Below are positions 45,387 to 54,020 of a stretch of DNA of 64,000 bases, one piece after another. The stretch comes from Tetzosporium hominis (GTDB lineage: Bacteria > Bacillota > Bacilli > Bacillales_A > Planococcaceae). The notes beneath the pieces were generated by a model. It searched no databases. It saw only the letters and a list, made by a program, of their open reading frames with translations, and was not told where the DNA came from. The translations under genes were made by a program, and so were the position numbers. The DNA is taken from positions 62,001 to 126,000 of the forward strand of contig NZ_NOKQ01000276.1 of assembly GCF_002265435.1 (NCBI RefSeq), written 5' to 3'. The first letter of the stretch is position 1. Each line of letters opens with the position of its first letter.

Positions 45387-46406
45387 ATGACAGCTTCTAT
45401 TGCGATTAATGGTTTTGGACGAATTGGACGCATGGTGTTTCGCCAAGCGATTATGAAAGACGATCTTTCGATTGTGGCGATCAACGCTAGTTACCCAGTG
45501 GACACTTTGGCTCACTTGATCCGATACGATTCCGTACATGGCAAGTTTGAAGGCGAAGTGGAGACAGCTGAGAACGCTCTTATCGTAAATGGTAAGCGCA
45601 TTCAAATCGTAAGCGAACGCAACCCAGCTGCACTACCTTGGAAAGAATTAGGTGTGGATATCGTTATCGAAGCCACTGGAAAGTTCAATGAACGTTCAGG
45701 CGCTGCGCTTCATCTTGAAGCAGGAGCCAAGAAAGTCATTTTGACGGCTCCGGGTAAAAACGAAGACATCACTGTAGTTCTAGGTGTTAATGATGACCAA
45801 TTAGATCTTGAAAAACATGACGTCATCTCAAACGCAAGCTGTACAACAAACTGTTTAGCTCCTGTAGCAAAAGTGTTAAACGATGAATTCGGTATTGTTA
45901 ATGGATTGATGACTACGGTTCATGCTTATACAAATGATCAAAATAACTTAGACAACCCACATAAAGATCTTCGTCGTGCGCGTGCTTGTGCGCAATCGAT
46001 CATTCCGACGTCGACTGGTGCTGCGAAAGCGTTGACATTAGTTCTTCCTGAGTTAAAGGGTAAAATGCACGGTATGGCTCTTCGTGTTCCAACACCAAAC
46101 GTTTCTTTAGTAGACTTAGTCGTCGATTTAGAGCGTGACGTGACAGCTGAAGATGTGAACTTGGCATTTGAAAAAGCAGCTGCAGGTTCCATGAAAGGCA
46201 TCTTAGCTATCACTCAAGATCCATTAGTTTCTATCGATTTTAACACGACGACTGTTTCTGCAACAGTTGACGGCTTAACAACTATGGTAATCGGCGATCG
46301 CAAAGTGAAAGTTCTTGCTTGGTACGACAACGAGTGGGGCTATTCAGCTCGCGTAGTGGACTTGACTCAGAAAGTTGCAAAGTCCTTAGAGGCTATTACT
46401 GCATAA
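45387..46406 (+). CDS. gapB: NADP-type glyceraldehyde-3-phosphate dehydrogenase
   Basis: 339-residue gluconeogenic GAPDH. Catalytic Cys152 in SNASCTTNCLAP and His in TTVHAYTNDQ. The nucleotide-binding strand ends INASYPVDTLAHL: the acidic residue that fixes NAD in glycolytic GapA is replaced, as in B. subtilis GapB, which prefers NADP and runs towards gluconeogenesis. It is followed by speD as in B. subtilis. An AGGAGG site precedes the ATG. Confidence 0.96.
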   Translation: MTASIAINGFGRIGRMVFRQAIMKDDLSIVAINASYPVDTLAHLIRYDSVHGKFEGEVETAENALIVNGKRIQIVSERNPAALPWKELGVDIVIEATGKFNERSGAALHLEAGAKKVILTAPGKNEDITVVLGVNDDQLDLEKHDVISNASCTTNCLAPVAKVLNDEFGIVNGLMTTVHAYTNDQNNLDNPHKDLRRARACAQSIIPTSTGAAKALTLVLPELKGKMHGMALRVPTPNVSLVDLVVDLERDVTAEDVNLAFEKAAAGSMKGILAITQDPLVSIDFNTTTVSATVDGLTTMVIGDRKVKVLAWYDNEWGYSARVVDLTQKVAKSLEAITA

Positions 46407-46417
46407 GTTGAATTTGG

Positions 46418-46443
46418 AAGGCGCCCATTGTGGCGCTTTTTTT
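46418..46443 (+). terminator. terminator after gapB
   Basis: AGGCGCC, loop CATTGT, GGCGCTT and seven T. Confidence 0.88.
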
Positions 46444-46487
46444 ATGGTGACATTGGCTGAGCGAGCGTTCTTCGACAAATATGAGGA

Positions 46488-46610
46488 TTTATTCTACAAA
46501 TCTCGGAGTTTAATCTACAAATCTCGGAGTTTAATCTACAAATCTCGGAGTTTAATCTACAAATCTGAAGATTTATTCTACATATTTCAGATTTTCTTCT
46601 ATTTATAGAG
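46488..46610 (+). repeat. 21-bp tandem repeat array between gapB and speD
   Basis: Four 21-bp units (46488-46508, 46509-46529, 46530-46550, 46551-46571) of consensus TTTAATCTACAAATCTCGGAG; units 2 and 3 are identical. A diverged fifth (46572-46592) and a partial sixth follow. The period is a multiple of three, so the array is open in one frame (repeat KSRSLIY), but no start or ribosome site supports translation. Confidence 0.9.
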
Positions 46611-46668
46611 TTTTAGGTCGTGAGAAAACGCTACAAACAAAGCGGAGAGAACTACTTTCAAAATTTTA

Positions 46669-46697
46669 TTGCATTTTATGTCGGATGTTCGTATAAT
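46669..46697 (+). promoter_or_regulatory. sigma-A promoter of speD
   Basis: TTGCAT (46669-46674), 17 bp, TATAAT (46692-46697). Start predicted near 46704, giving a leader of about 105 nt. Confidence 0.8.
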
Positions 46698-46703
46698 GAA
46701 AAT

Positions 46704-46809
46704 CGTGCCAAAAGCACCGGCTACTTAAAGGGTTAGGACCTCTCTGGACTAACTTTCCCCCGTGGTAGTCACTTTGATTAAAAATTCCAGTCAAAGGGGG
46801 AAACGGACA
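46704..46809 (+). promoter_or_regulatory. structured speD leader sequestering the ribosome binding site
   Basis: TTTCCCC (46754-46760) can pair with GGGGAAA (46797-46803), and CTTTGATT (46772-46779) with AGTCAAAG (46789-46796), making stacked stems that include the whole AAAGGGGG ribosome binding site (46793-46800). The upstream part (GTGCCAAAAGCAC near 46708) forms another hairpin. This looks like translational control, possibly by a polyamine or SAM-related ligand; the ligand is a guess. Confidence 0.6.
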
Positions 46810-47184
46810 TTGGAAACAATGGGACGTCACATCATTGCTGAACTGTGGGAATGCGATTTCGACAAATTGAACGACGTGAACTTCATTGAACAAACTTTCG
46901 TAGATGCTGCACTGAAATCAGGTGCGGAAGTACGCGAAGTTGCGTTTCATAAATTTGCACCTCAAGGTGTAAGTGGAGTCGTCATCATTTCAGAATCACA
47001 TTTAACAATCCACAGCTTTCCAGAGCATGGCTACGCTAGTATCGATGTATACACATGCGGTGACCTGGATCCGACAATTGCAGCCAATTATATCGCCGAA
47101 GCACTTCATGCTAAAACGCGTGAGTTGATGGAGCTTCCACGTGGTATGGGCCCAGTTGCAGCAAAATCATTACAAACGGTTTAA
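46810..47184 (+). CDS. speD: S-adenosylmethionine decarboxylase proenzyme
   Basis: 124-residue pyruvoyl enzyme supplying the aminopropyl donor for spermidine. Self-cleavage occurs before Ser63 in [17 protein letters not shown], which becomes the pyruvoyl group; the active-site Cys is in [10 protein letters not shown]. The TTG at 46810 gives [17 protein letters not shown], matching the family N-terminus, with AAGGGGG about 9 bp upstream. The ATG at 46819 is an alternative. Confidence 0.95.
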   Translation: METMGRHIIAELWECDFDKLNDVNFIEQTFVDAALKSGAEVREVAFHKFAPQGVSGVVIISESHLTIHSFPEHGYASIDVYTCGDLDPTIAANYIAEALHAKTRELMELPRGMGPVAAKSLQTV

Positions 47185-47190
47185 AATTAC

Positions 47191-47218
47191 AGCAGAGGGG
47201 AATCTCCCTCTGCTTTTT
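47191..47218 (+). terminator. terminator after speD
   Basis: GCAGAGGG, loop GAATC, TCCCTCTGC and a T-run. Confidence 0.9.
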
Positions 47219-47285
47219 CTATGGGTGCAGAAGTGCCCTAACTTTAGTATAATGAATGAAATACGAGCATATAGGAGCGTTAATT

Positions 47286-47754
47286 ATGAGATGTCCCTCC
47301 TGCCAATACAATGGCACGAAAGTAGTCGATTCACGACCGGTCGATGAAAACAAATCCATACGAAGAAGACGCGAATGTGAACAATGTGGGGTTTCGCTTT
47401 ACGACGTTTGAAAAAGTAGAAGAGACGCCACTGATCGTGGTTAAAAAAGATGGCTCACGAGAAGAGTTCAGTCGCGAAAAGATGTTGCGTGGATTAATCC
47501 GTGCGTGTGAAAAACGCCCAGTCACTCTAGAACAGTTAGAAGAAGTTGTTTTCACGATTGAAAAAGAATTGCGCCGCACAGGCAATTCTGAAGTGAAATC
47601 AGAACAAGTCGGAGAACAAGTGATGGAGAAACTTGCTGCAGTCGACGAAGTTGCCTATGTCCGTTTCGCATCCGTTTACCGCCAGTTCAAAGATATCAAT
47701 GTATTTATGGAAGAAGTGAAAGAGTTACTAAAACGCAACCCTTCTTCAAACTAG
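47286..47754 (+). pseudogene. nrdR: transcriptional repressor NrdR, frameshifted by +1 in a G-run
   Basis: The ATG at 47286, with AGGAG upstream, begins [20 protein letters not shown] and reaches [10 protein letters not shown], giving a complete zinc ribbon (CPSC and CEQC). Then GGGG at 47388-47391 shifts the frame and it stops at 47411 after 41 codons. Removing one G continues [20 protein letters not shown] and the ATP-cone to the stop at 47754, giving a normal 155-residue NrdR. NrdR represses ribonucleotide reductase genes. The intact remainder suggests either a sequencing error or a very recent mutation. It lies before dnaB as in B. subtilis. Confidence 0.93.
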
Positions 47755-47769
47755 AAAGGATGAGAGCAG

Positions 47770-49104
47770 ATGCTACACAAAGAACTACAACCTATGGACG
47801 CCTTCCGCACCAGTGTCGCTGCTCCCATTTCGACAGAAGACCTACAAACCCTTACCCTATTTTACCAGCCAATCATCGGCCCTGAAGCGTTCACGCTGTA
47901 TCAACAGCTTTGGACATTCTCTGATTCTATGAAGACGGAGTACAGCCATTATAGCTTGATGAACGCGATGTCTCTTACAGCACAACGAATTTTTGAGGCC
48001 CGTGCGCATCTAGAAGCAATTGGACTACTTCGCACGTGGCGAACAGGGGACGAAGAACGAACGTTTTACTATGAGCTACAGAAGCCGCTAACGCCACAAG
48101 CGTTCTTTGCGGATCCTCTTTTATCCATCTTCTTATGGAATAAGATTGGAGACCAGAGCTATCAGCAACTTGAGAAGCGGTACCAAAAATCAACTCCGTG
48201 GCGGAAAAAAGGCGTCGAAGTAACACGGACATTTACGGATGTCTTTCAGCCAAACCTTAAGCAAAAGAACGTTACAGCTAGTACTGAGAAAGACAATCGC
48301 GAAAGTTACGAGTTTGAGCACGAGTTTGATTTTGAGCTGTTACTCGACGGGTTGAGTGAACATCTGTTGCCTCGCAAACTGGTCACACCAGACATCAAGA
48401 GACTGATTACGAAGCTTGCGTTCTTATATGGTTATTCGCCGCTCGATATGCAGAAGATCATTTTGTTAGCAGTGGATGATCCAACCCATATCTCAACGGA
48501 GCGTTTGAAACGGTCTTGTGAAGATTACTTTAAGTTAAAAGTGGACCGGTCACCTGCCCTTAAATCTTCAGTGAAACAGCAGCAGGTAGAATCAAATACA
48601 ACCACTCCTGCAGTACCTCCAGCCTCTAAAGAGCAAGAGTACTTGTTGTATCTGGAGAACACGTCGCCACTTGAAGTGCTGAGAGATAGTGCGGGTGGGA
48701 AAGAGCCGTTCCCTGCGGATATCGAGCTCGTCAACCGTTTCATCACAGTCTATGAGATGCCTACTGGAGTCGTCAACGTCTTAATTCAGTATGTGATGCT
48801 GCGTACAGACATGAAACTGACGAAGACATTTGCTGAGAAGATCGCCTCACACTGGGTTCGTAAAAAAGTGAAGACAGCTAAAGAAGCGATGGAACTCGCA
48901 CGTCAAGAACATACGCAGTACATGAAATGGAAGAACGGGGAAACCACGTCTTCAAACAAGTCTTACAAACGACAAGAAAAAGTACCTGAATGGTTAGACA
49001 AGAAAACACCTGCTAAGAAATCTGCAGCTGTAGAATCGACCATTGATATAGAAGCGGAACGTCAAAAGTTGCTTGCTGAAATCAGCGCAACGAAAGGCCG
49101 GTGA
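47770..49104 (+). CDS. dnaB: replication initiation and membrane attachment protein DnaB
   Basis: 444-residue Firmicutes helicase-loader component, unrelated to the E. coli DnaB helicase. It acts with DnaD and DnaI at oriC and binds membrane. The N-terminal winged-helix part includes LTLFYQPIIGPEAFTLYQQL and the C-terminal DnaB_2 domain (about 305-390) includes VNVLIQYVMLRTDMKLTKTF with AEKIASHWVRKKVKTAKEAM. The C-terminus is basic. It overlaps the region just before dnaI. Confidence 0.93.
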   Translation: MLHKELQPMDAFRTSVAAPISTEDLQTLTLFYQPIIGPEAFTLYQQLWTFSDSMKTEYSHYSLMNAMSLTAQRIFEARAHLEAIGLLRTWRTGDEERTFYYELQKPLTPQAFFADPLLSIFLWNKIGDQSYQQLEKRYQKSTPWRKKGVEVTRTFTDVFQPNLKQKNVTASTEKDNRESYEFEHEFDFELLLDGLSEHLLPRKLVTPDIKRLITKLAFLYGYSPLDMQKIILLAVDDPTHISTERLKRSCEDYFKLKVDRSPALKSSVKQQQVESNTTTPAVPPASKEQEYLLYLENTSPLEVLRDSAGGKEPFPADIELVNRFITVYEMPTGVVNVLIQYVMLRTDMKLTKTFAEKIASHWVRKKVKTAKEAMELARQEHTQYMKWKNGETTSSNKSYKRQEKVPEWLDKKTPAKKSAAVESTIDIEAERQKLLAEISATKGR

Positions 49105-49109
49105 ATGAA

Positions 49110-50054
49110 ATGGAACCAATCAATCGGACATTAAAACGCATGATCTCGAATCCTTCTTTTGCTACTCGGATGGAAGAGATGAAAAAAGAAGTGTTAGAAA
49201 ACCGAGATGTTCAAGATTTTCTACAAGCGAATGCGAATGTCGTGACACCTGACATCTTGAATGCCAGCATGAGTAAGCTCTATGAATATGTAGAACAGAC
49301 GCATGACTGCAAAGGATGCCCGAGTGTAGTACAGTGCCAAAACTTGATTAAAGGATTTGAGCCGCGTCTTGTAATGGGCAAGGGGCGCATTGAAATCGAT
49401 TACTCTCGTTGCCGTCAGGGCCGAATTGAAGATGAACGCCAATCAATTTCTTCGATGATTCACAGCATGCACATGCCAAAAGATGTGCTCGCTGCTACGT
49501 TTTCAAATGTGGATCTTACTGACGGATCACGAGTTCTAGCGCTACGAGCTGCAAAAAACTTTATCGATGCTTACGAGAAGGATCATGTTCTTCCAACAAA
49601 AGGGCTCTATATTCACGGGTCGTTTGGAGTAGGGAAATCGTTTATTCTTGGAGCTATTGCGAATGAACTGGCAGACCGACAAATCTCAACGGTTCTTGTT
49701 TATGTACCAGAGTTCTTGCGAGAAATGCGTCAATCCATTCAAGAAAATTCGTTGAGCGAGAAAATGGAGACGGTGAAAAATGCATCTGTCTTGATGCTCG
49801 ATGACCTGGGAGCGGAGACGATGTCGTCATGGACTCGAGACGATATTATCGGGACGATCTTGCAGCACCGCATGGCACAACAACTACCAACTTTTATTTC
49901 TTCAAACTTTACTTATGAAGAACTTCAGCATCATTTTACAACTACACAACGTGGAGAGAAAGAGCCTGTTAAAGCAGGACGAATTCTTGAACGAATCAAA
50001 GCTTTGACGATTCCGATTCAACTCCAAGGGAAAAATTGGCGAGAAAGTTACTAA
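49110..50054 (+). CDS. dnaI: primosomal helicase loader DnaI
   Basis: 314-residue AAA+ ATPase that loads the DnaC helicase. N-terminal zinc-binding region (about 60-110: HDCKGCPSVVQCQNL plus a later Cys in YSRCRQG). ATPase: Walker A YIHGSFGVGKSFILGA, Walker B VLMLDDLGAETMSSW, sensor FISSNFTYEEL. The ATG at 49110 gives MEPINRTLKRM, like B. subtilis DnaI; an overlapping GTG at 49101 is possible. Confidence 0.95.
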   Translation: MEPINRTLKRMISNPSFATRMEEMKKEVLENRDVQDFLQANANVVTPDILNASMSKLYEYVEQTHDCKGCPSVVQCQNLIKGFEPRLVMGKGRIEIDYSRCRQGRIEDERQSISSMIHSMHMPKDVLAATFSNVDLTDGSRVLALRAAKNFIDAYEKDHVLPTKGLYIHGSFGVGKSFILGAIANELADRQISTVLVYVPEFLREMRQSIQENSLSEKMETVKNASVLMLDDLGAETMSSWTRDDIIGTILQHRMAQQLPTFISSNFTYEELQHHFTTTQRGEKEPVKAGRILERIKALTIPIQLQGKNWRESY

Positions 50055-50071
50055 ACTTTTTCGCTTTTTTG

Positions 50072-50126
50072 TTGATTTTCATTCTCAGTGAGGCTATACT
50101 AATCCATGGAAATGAAATTCATTATC
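50072..50126 (+). promoter_or_regulatory. promoter and Fur box of the iron-binding protein gene
   Basis: TTGATT (50072-50077), 17 bp, TATACT (50095-50100). GGAAATGAAATTCATTATC (50108-50126) matches the 19-bp Fur box at 15 positions and sits on the start site, suiting iron repression. Confidence 0.8.
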
Positions 50127-50146
50127 AATTAAAAAGGAGCGACACC

Positions 50147-51217
50147 ATGAAAAAGTTACTTACTTTAGTTGCCATCTTGACATTATTCTTAGCGGCTTGT
50201 TCTAATTCTTCAAACGAGCCTACAAATAATGAAACTTCATCAGCACCGGAAGGAACTGAAGAAGCTGGTGAAGTAAATCTTTACACAAGCCGTCACTATG
50301 ATGTAGACGATGAACTTTATGCAAAATTCACAGAAGAAACAGGAATTAAAGTTAATGTTATTAATGGAGAAGCGGATGAGTTATTAGAGCGTATTAAGCG
50401 TGAAGGCGAAGCAACTGAAGCAGATCTTTTATATACAGCAGACGTGGGGCGTTTATTCCGCGCTAAAGACGAAGGTGTGCTTGAAGCTGCTGAAAGCGAT
50501 GTCCTAGCACAACAAATTCCAGAAAAATACCGTGACGCAGACAACCAATGGTTTGGTCTTACAAAACGTGCACGTGTTATGGTCTACAACCAAGAAACAG
50601 TAAAACCTGAAGACCTATCAACATACGAAGCTTTAACTGAAGAAAAGTGGAATGGTCGTGTATTGATTCGTTCATCAGAAAATATTTACAACCAATCGTT
50701 ACTTGCTTCATTTATCGCGATCGATGGTGAAGAAAAAGCAACAGAGTGGGCAGAAGGCTTAGTGAAAAACTTTGCGCGTGATCCTGAAGGTGGAGACCGC
50801 GACCAAGCTAAAGCGGTAGCTGCAGGTATTGGTGATGTAGCAATTATGAACACTTATTATTTAGGGCAAATGCTTAACTCTGATGACCCAGAAGAAGTAA
50901 AGGTAGCAGAAAACTTAGGCGTTTTCTTCCCGAACCAAGAAACAAGCGGGACACATGTTAACATTTCAGGTGCTGGTGTAGTTAAAGGTTCTAAAAATAA
51001 AGAAAATGCTATCAAACTTCTTGAGTTCTTGTCTGCTGAAGAAGCACAAGGTACTTTTGCAGAAGCCAACTATGAATATCCAGTTAACGAAGCGGTGCCT
51101 GCTTCTGAATTGCTTCAGTCATGGGGCGAGTTCAAAGAACAAGATATTCCTTTATCTGAACTTGGCACACACAATGCAAAATCCATTATGATCTTCAACC
51201 AAGTTGGTTGGAAGTAA
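50147..51217 (+). CDS. ferric iron ABC transporter substrate-binding lipoprotein
   Basis: 356-residue extracytoplasmic protein of the FbpA/FutA family. Lipoprotein signal peptide MKKLLTLVAILTLFLAACSN (Cys18 lipidated), a low-complexity linker, then VNLYTSRHYDVDDELYAKF and MNTYYLGQML, whose tyrosines lie in the iron-binding regions of the family. The ATG at 50147 follows AAAAGGAG. Its own terminator and the second Fur promoter separate it from the permease, allowing more binding protein than transporter. Confidence 0.92.
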   Translation: MKKLLTLVAILTLFLAACSNSSNEPTNNETSSAPEGTEEAGEVNLYTSRHYDVDDELYAKFTEETGIKVNVINGEADELLERIKREGEATEADLLYTADVGRLFRAKDEGVLEAAESDVLAQQIPEKYRDADNQWFGLTKRARVMVYNQETVKPEDLSTYEALTEEKWNGRVLIRSSENIYNQSLLASFIAIDGEEKATEWAEGLVKNFARDPEGGDRDQAKAVAAGIGDVAIMNTYYLGQMLNSDDPEEVKVAENLGVFFPNQETSGTHVNISGAGVVKGSKNKENAIKLLEFLSAEEAQGTFAEANYEYPVNEAVPASELLQSWGEFKEQDIPLSELGTHNAKSIMIFNQVGWK

Positions 51218-51227
51218 TCTCATGAGC

Positions 51228-51251
51228 CTCCCACTCGGGAGGTTTTTTTAT
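51228..51251 (+). terminator. terminator after the binding protein gene
   Basis: CCTCCC, loop ACTC, GGGAGG and seven T. Confidence 0.9.
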
Positions 51252-51267
51252 TTTGTGAACATTCATC

Positions 51268-51316
51268 GAGAATGAGTATCATTTGCCGGACTTTTCACTT
51301 CTCTGCGTGCTATAAT
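51268..51316 (+). promoter_or_regulatory. second Fur box and extended -10 promoter
   Basis: GAGAATGAGTATCATTTGC (51268-51286) matches the Fur box at 14 of 19 positions, followed by the extended -10 TGC-TATAAT (51308-51316). No good -35 is visible. Confidence 0.65.
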
Positions 51317-51360
51317 GATACCGCATAGAAATACGGTCTATAGAAGGGTATGACACCCAC

Positions 51361-52995
51361 GTGAGAAAACTTTCCTACTACTTGAACGGATGGACCATTC
51401 TGTCCGTCATTATTGTTCTTTCTTTACTTTCCCCGATGCTTCCAATCATCGTTGGACTGCTAGCGCCATCTAGCGAAAACTGGGAGCATATCAAAGAATA
51501 TATGCTCCAAGATTATATGAAAACGTCGTTCTTACTTGTTTTTTATACAGCTGTCGGAACTATAGTAATCGGAACAAGCCTAGCCTGGCTGATTGCTCAG
51601 TACGAGTTTCCACTAAGTCGTTTTTATAAGTGGGCACTGATCTTACCCTTGTCCATTCCACCATTTATTGCGGCATATACATATTCCGGAATGGTGAGTT
51701 ATACAGGAGTCATTCAAACCACACTTCGCAATGTCTTCGATTTGCAAGTGAACCAAAAGTTTTTTGACATCATGAATATTCCGGGAGCCATTTTCATCTA
51801 TACGATGTTCTTGTTTCCATATGTATATACCATCACGCGAGTGTTCTTGACGCAACAGGCCGCTTCGCTAGTCGAAAGTGCGAAGCTTCTTGGTAAAGGT
51901 CCCTGGGCGATTTTCTTCAAAGTCGTGTTGCCAATCTCCCGTGCAGCCATCATAGGTGGAGTAAGTCTCGTTTCTCTTGAAGTTTTGAACGATTACGGAG
52001 TCGTGAAATACTACGGGATTCAGACATTTAGTACAGCTATTTTCCAGACGTGGTTTGGCTTAGGCGACATCGATGCAGCCATCAAGCTTGCGGCATCTCT
52101 GATGACATTCGTCGTGTTGATGCTTGTCGTGGAGAAGCTTCTCCGAGGAACAAAACAGTTCAGTTATTCCAATACGAAAGTAAACCCGTTGCCAAAGGTG
52201 AGACTTACCGGTTTCCGTAAATGGGGTGCGTTTGGGTATGTGACGTTGATCTTCTGTCTTGCCTTCTTGATTCCTGTCATTCAGTTGATCGACTGGTTCG
52301 TGTTGACGTGGGGGGCTATTCCTAACGATGAGTTCACGACCTACATTCGCAACTCAATGCTAGTAGCAGGAATTGCTTCTGTCGTCATCATTGCCGGAGC
52401 TTTAATTGTAGGGAACTTCCAACGATTTGCGAGAGGGCGTATCGGAAAAGTGTTGCCGAAGTTTACAATTGTGGGTTATTCAATTCCAGGAGCTGTCATT
52501 GCAGTTGCTATCGTCACGATGTTTATCTGGCTCGATCGTCAGCTTGGATCTTTCTATAATGCTTGGGGACTAGATTCAACACTTGTCCTCAGTACCAGCG
52601 TAGTGATGCTGATTGTGGCATACATCGTCCGTTTCTTCGCCATTGGGTACAATGCCATTGAGTCCGGCTACGATAAAATTGGAGTAAACTTTAGCTTAGC
52701 GTCCCGCATGCTTGGAGCTTCCGTGACAAAGACATTTTTCAAAGTTGATATTCCACTTCTTAAAGGAGCTATTATTTCTGGTTTGATGCTGGTATTTGTA
52801 GATATCATGAAAGAGATTCCGCTCACTTTGATATTACGACCCTTCAATTTTGAGACGCTCGCAACAAAAGCGTTCCAGTACGCTGGAGATGAAAAAATCA
52901 TGCAAGCCAGTCAACCGTCTCTTATCATTATCGCCATGAGTGCTCTAGCCATCTTTATATTCTATAGATTGCTGGATAAGGAGGATGCAAAATGA
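51361..52995 (+). CDS. ferric iron ABC transporter permease
   Basis: 544-residue inner-membrane permease with two fused BPD-transport units and about twelve transmembrane segments, as in FbpB/FutB. EAA-type cytoplasmic loops: ESAKLLGKGPWAIFFKVVLP (first half) and ASRMLGASVTKTFFKVDIP (second half). The start is GTG at 51361; the nearest AAGGG is 12 bp away, so translation may be weak or the start slightly different. Overlaps the ATPase gene by ATGA. Confidence 0.92.
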   Translation: MRKLSYYLNGWTILSVIIVLSLLSPMLPIIVGLLAPSSENWEHIKEYMLQDYMKTSFLLVFYTAVGTIVIGTSLAWLIAQYEFPLSRFYKWALILPLSIPPFIAAYTYSGMVSYTGVIQTTLRNVFDLQVNQKFFDIMNIPGAIFIYTMFLFPYVYTITRVFLTQQAASLVESAKLLGKGPWAIFFKVVLPISRAAIIGGVSLVSLEVLNDYGVVKYYGIQTFSTAIFQTWFGLGDIDAAIKLAASLMTFVVLMLVVEKLLRGTKQFSYSNTKVNPLPKVRLTGFRKWGAFGYVTLIFCLAFLIPVIQLIDWFVLTWGAIPNDEFTTYIRNSMLVAGIASVVIIAGALIVGNFQRFARGRIGKVLPKFTIVGYSIPGAVIAVAIVTMFIWLDRQLGSFYNAWGLDSTLVLSTSVVMLIVAYIVRFFAIGYNAIESGYDKIGVNFSLASRMLGASVTKTFFKVDIPLLKGAIISGLMLVFVDIMKEIPLTLILRPFNFETLATKAFQYAGDEKIMQASQPSLIIIAMSALAIFIFYRLLDKEDAK

Positions 52996-53705
52996 CCATT
53001 GAAATTAAAGACGTATGTTTCTCTTATCGCAATAGTAAAGAACTCGCCATCGATCATTTTTGCATGACGATTGAAACTGGAGAAGTGATTTCTATCCTCG
53101 GACGAAGCGGGAGTGGAAAGAGTACGATGCTTCGGATCCTTGCAGGTCTTGAGATTCCTAAAAAAGGAGAATTTCGTCTGTATGAGGAGACGATGTTTGA
53201 TGGAAAACACTTCGTGCAACCAGAAAAACGCGGCATCGGTCTTGTCTTTCAAGATTACGCCTTGTTCCCGCACATGACGGTTCTTGATAATGTGAAGTTT
53301 GGACTGAGCCATCTGTCTCGTACCGAGCGGTTGAAGCGGGCGAATGAAGTACTGGAACTAGTCGAGATGGGAGAGTACAAAAAGCGCTATCCGCATCAAT
53401 TAAGTGGTGGTCAGCAGCAACGTGTTGCTCTCGCACGTGCACTTGCACCGAATCCAAAACTGCTGTTACTTGATGAGCCATTCTCTAACCTAGATAAAGA
53501 GCTTCAGTATAAGATTCGTGAAGAGCTGTACTCGATTTTGAAACGTGCACAGATCACATCCATCTTTGTGACGCACGACGAAGACGATGCGCACACGATT
53601 GCAGATCGTATCGTCAAACTCGATCAAGGGAAGATTACAAAGATCGGTCGTCCATGCGATATGTTGGGTACGCCGCTGAAGCGCCCGGAAGTCATTTTAA
53701 AATAA
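52992..53705 (+). CDS. ferric iron ABC transporter ATPase
   Basis: 237-residue nucleotide-binding subunit. Walker A LGRSGSGKSTMLRIL, Q-loop FQDYALFPHMTV, signature LSGGQQQRVALARAL, Walker B LLLLDEPFSNLD, switch His in FVTHDEDDA. It stops soon after the core domain, whereas FbpC proteins of about 350 residues carry extra C-terminal regulatory (TOBE) domains that are missing here. Confidence 0.92.
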   Translation: MTIEIKDVCFSYRNSKELAIDHFCMTIETGEVISILGRSGSGKSTMLRILAGLEIPKKGEFRLYEETMFDGKHFVQPEKRGIGLVFQDYALFPHMTVLDNVKFGLSHLSRTERLKRANEVLELVEMGEYKKRYPHQLSGGQQQRVALARALAPNPKLLLLDEPFSNLDKELQYKIREELYSILKRAQITSIFVTHDEDDAHTIADRIVKLDQGKITKIGRPCDMLGTPLKRPEVILK

Positions 53706-53708
53706 GGG

Positions 53709-53737
53709 TTGCGAAAGCCTGCGACTATCGGTATACT
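53709..53737 (+). promoter_or_regulatory. sigma-A promoter of thrS
   Basis: TTGCGA (53709-53714), 17 bp, TATACT (53732-53737). The -35 lies 3 bp past the ABC operon stop codon. Confidence 0.75.
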
Positions 53738-53743
53738 AATTTT

Positions 53744-53986
53744 CATAATTACGTTACATGTAGCGATGAGGACATGAACAAAAAGATGAGCCATTATAGA
53801 GAGAGAAGCCTAGGCTGGAAGCTTCTTATGGACCGCTGTTGTTTACCACCTCTGAACAGTATGCAAACCAATGCATACCGGTACCGGCCGTTATCCGATG
53901 TAGAGCTTCGTTTGCATTCGTGCAGACAGAAGAAGGGTGGAACCACGAATTAATTCCTCGTCCCTTTATTGGGACGGGGATTTTTT
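53744..53986 (+). ncRNA. T-box leader of thrS
   Basis: tRNA-sensing antitermination leader. The T-box AGGGTGGAACCACG (53934-53947) pairs with uncharged tRNA acceptor context, followed by terminator stem CCTCGTCCC / GGGACGGGG (53956-53979) with a T-run. A stem I specifier candidate ACC (Thr) is at 53845-53847, followed by ACCTCTGA as in other T-boxes. Uncharged tRNA-Thr should allow thrS transcription. Confidence 0.93.
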
Positions 53987-54020
53987 GCGTTCTACAGAAC
54001 TTGAAAAGGAGAGAATTGTC

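Noticed and set aside
46408-46608. ORF of 66 codons with repeated KSRSLIY across the 21-bp array
   Set aside because: It begins next to the gapB terminator, lacks a ribosome binding site, and is open only because the repeat period is a multiple of three.
46488-46610. CRISPR array
   Set aside because: Contiguous 21-bp repeats without spacers.
47344-47754. Separate gene starting at ATG 47344
   Set aside because: Its first 15 codons are out-of-frame nrdR sequence; from the G-run on it is the NrdR C-terminal part.
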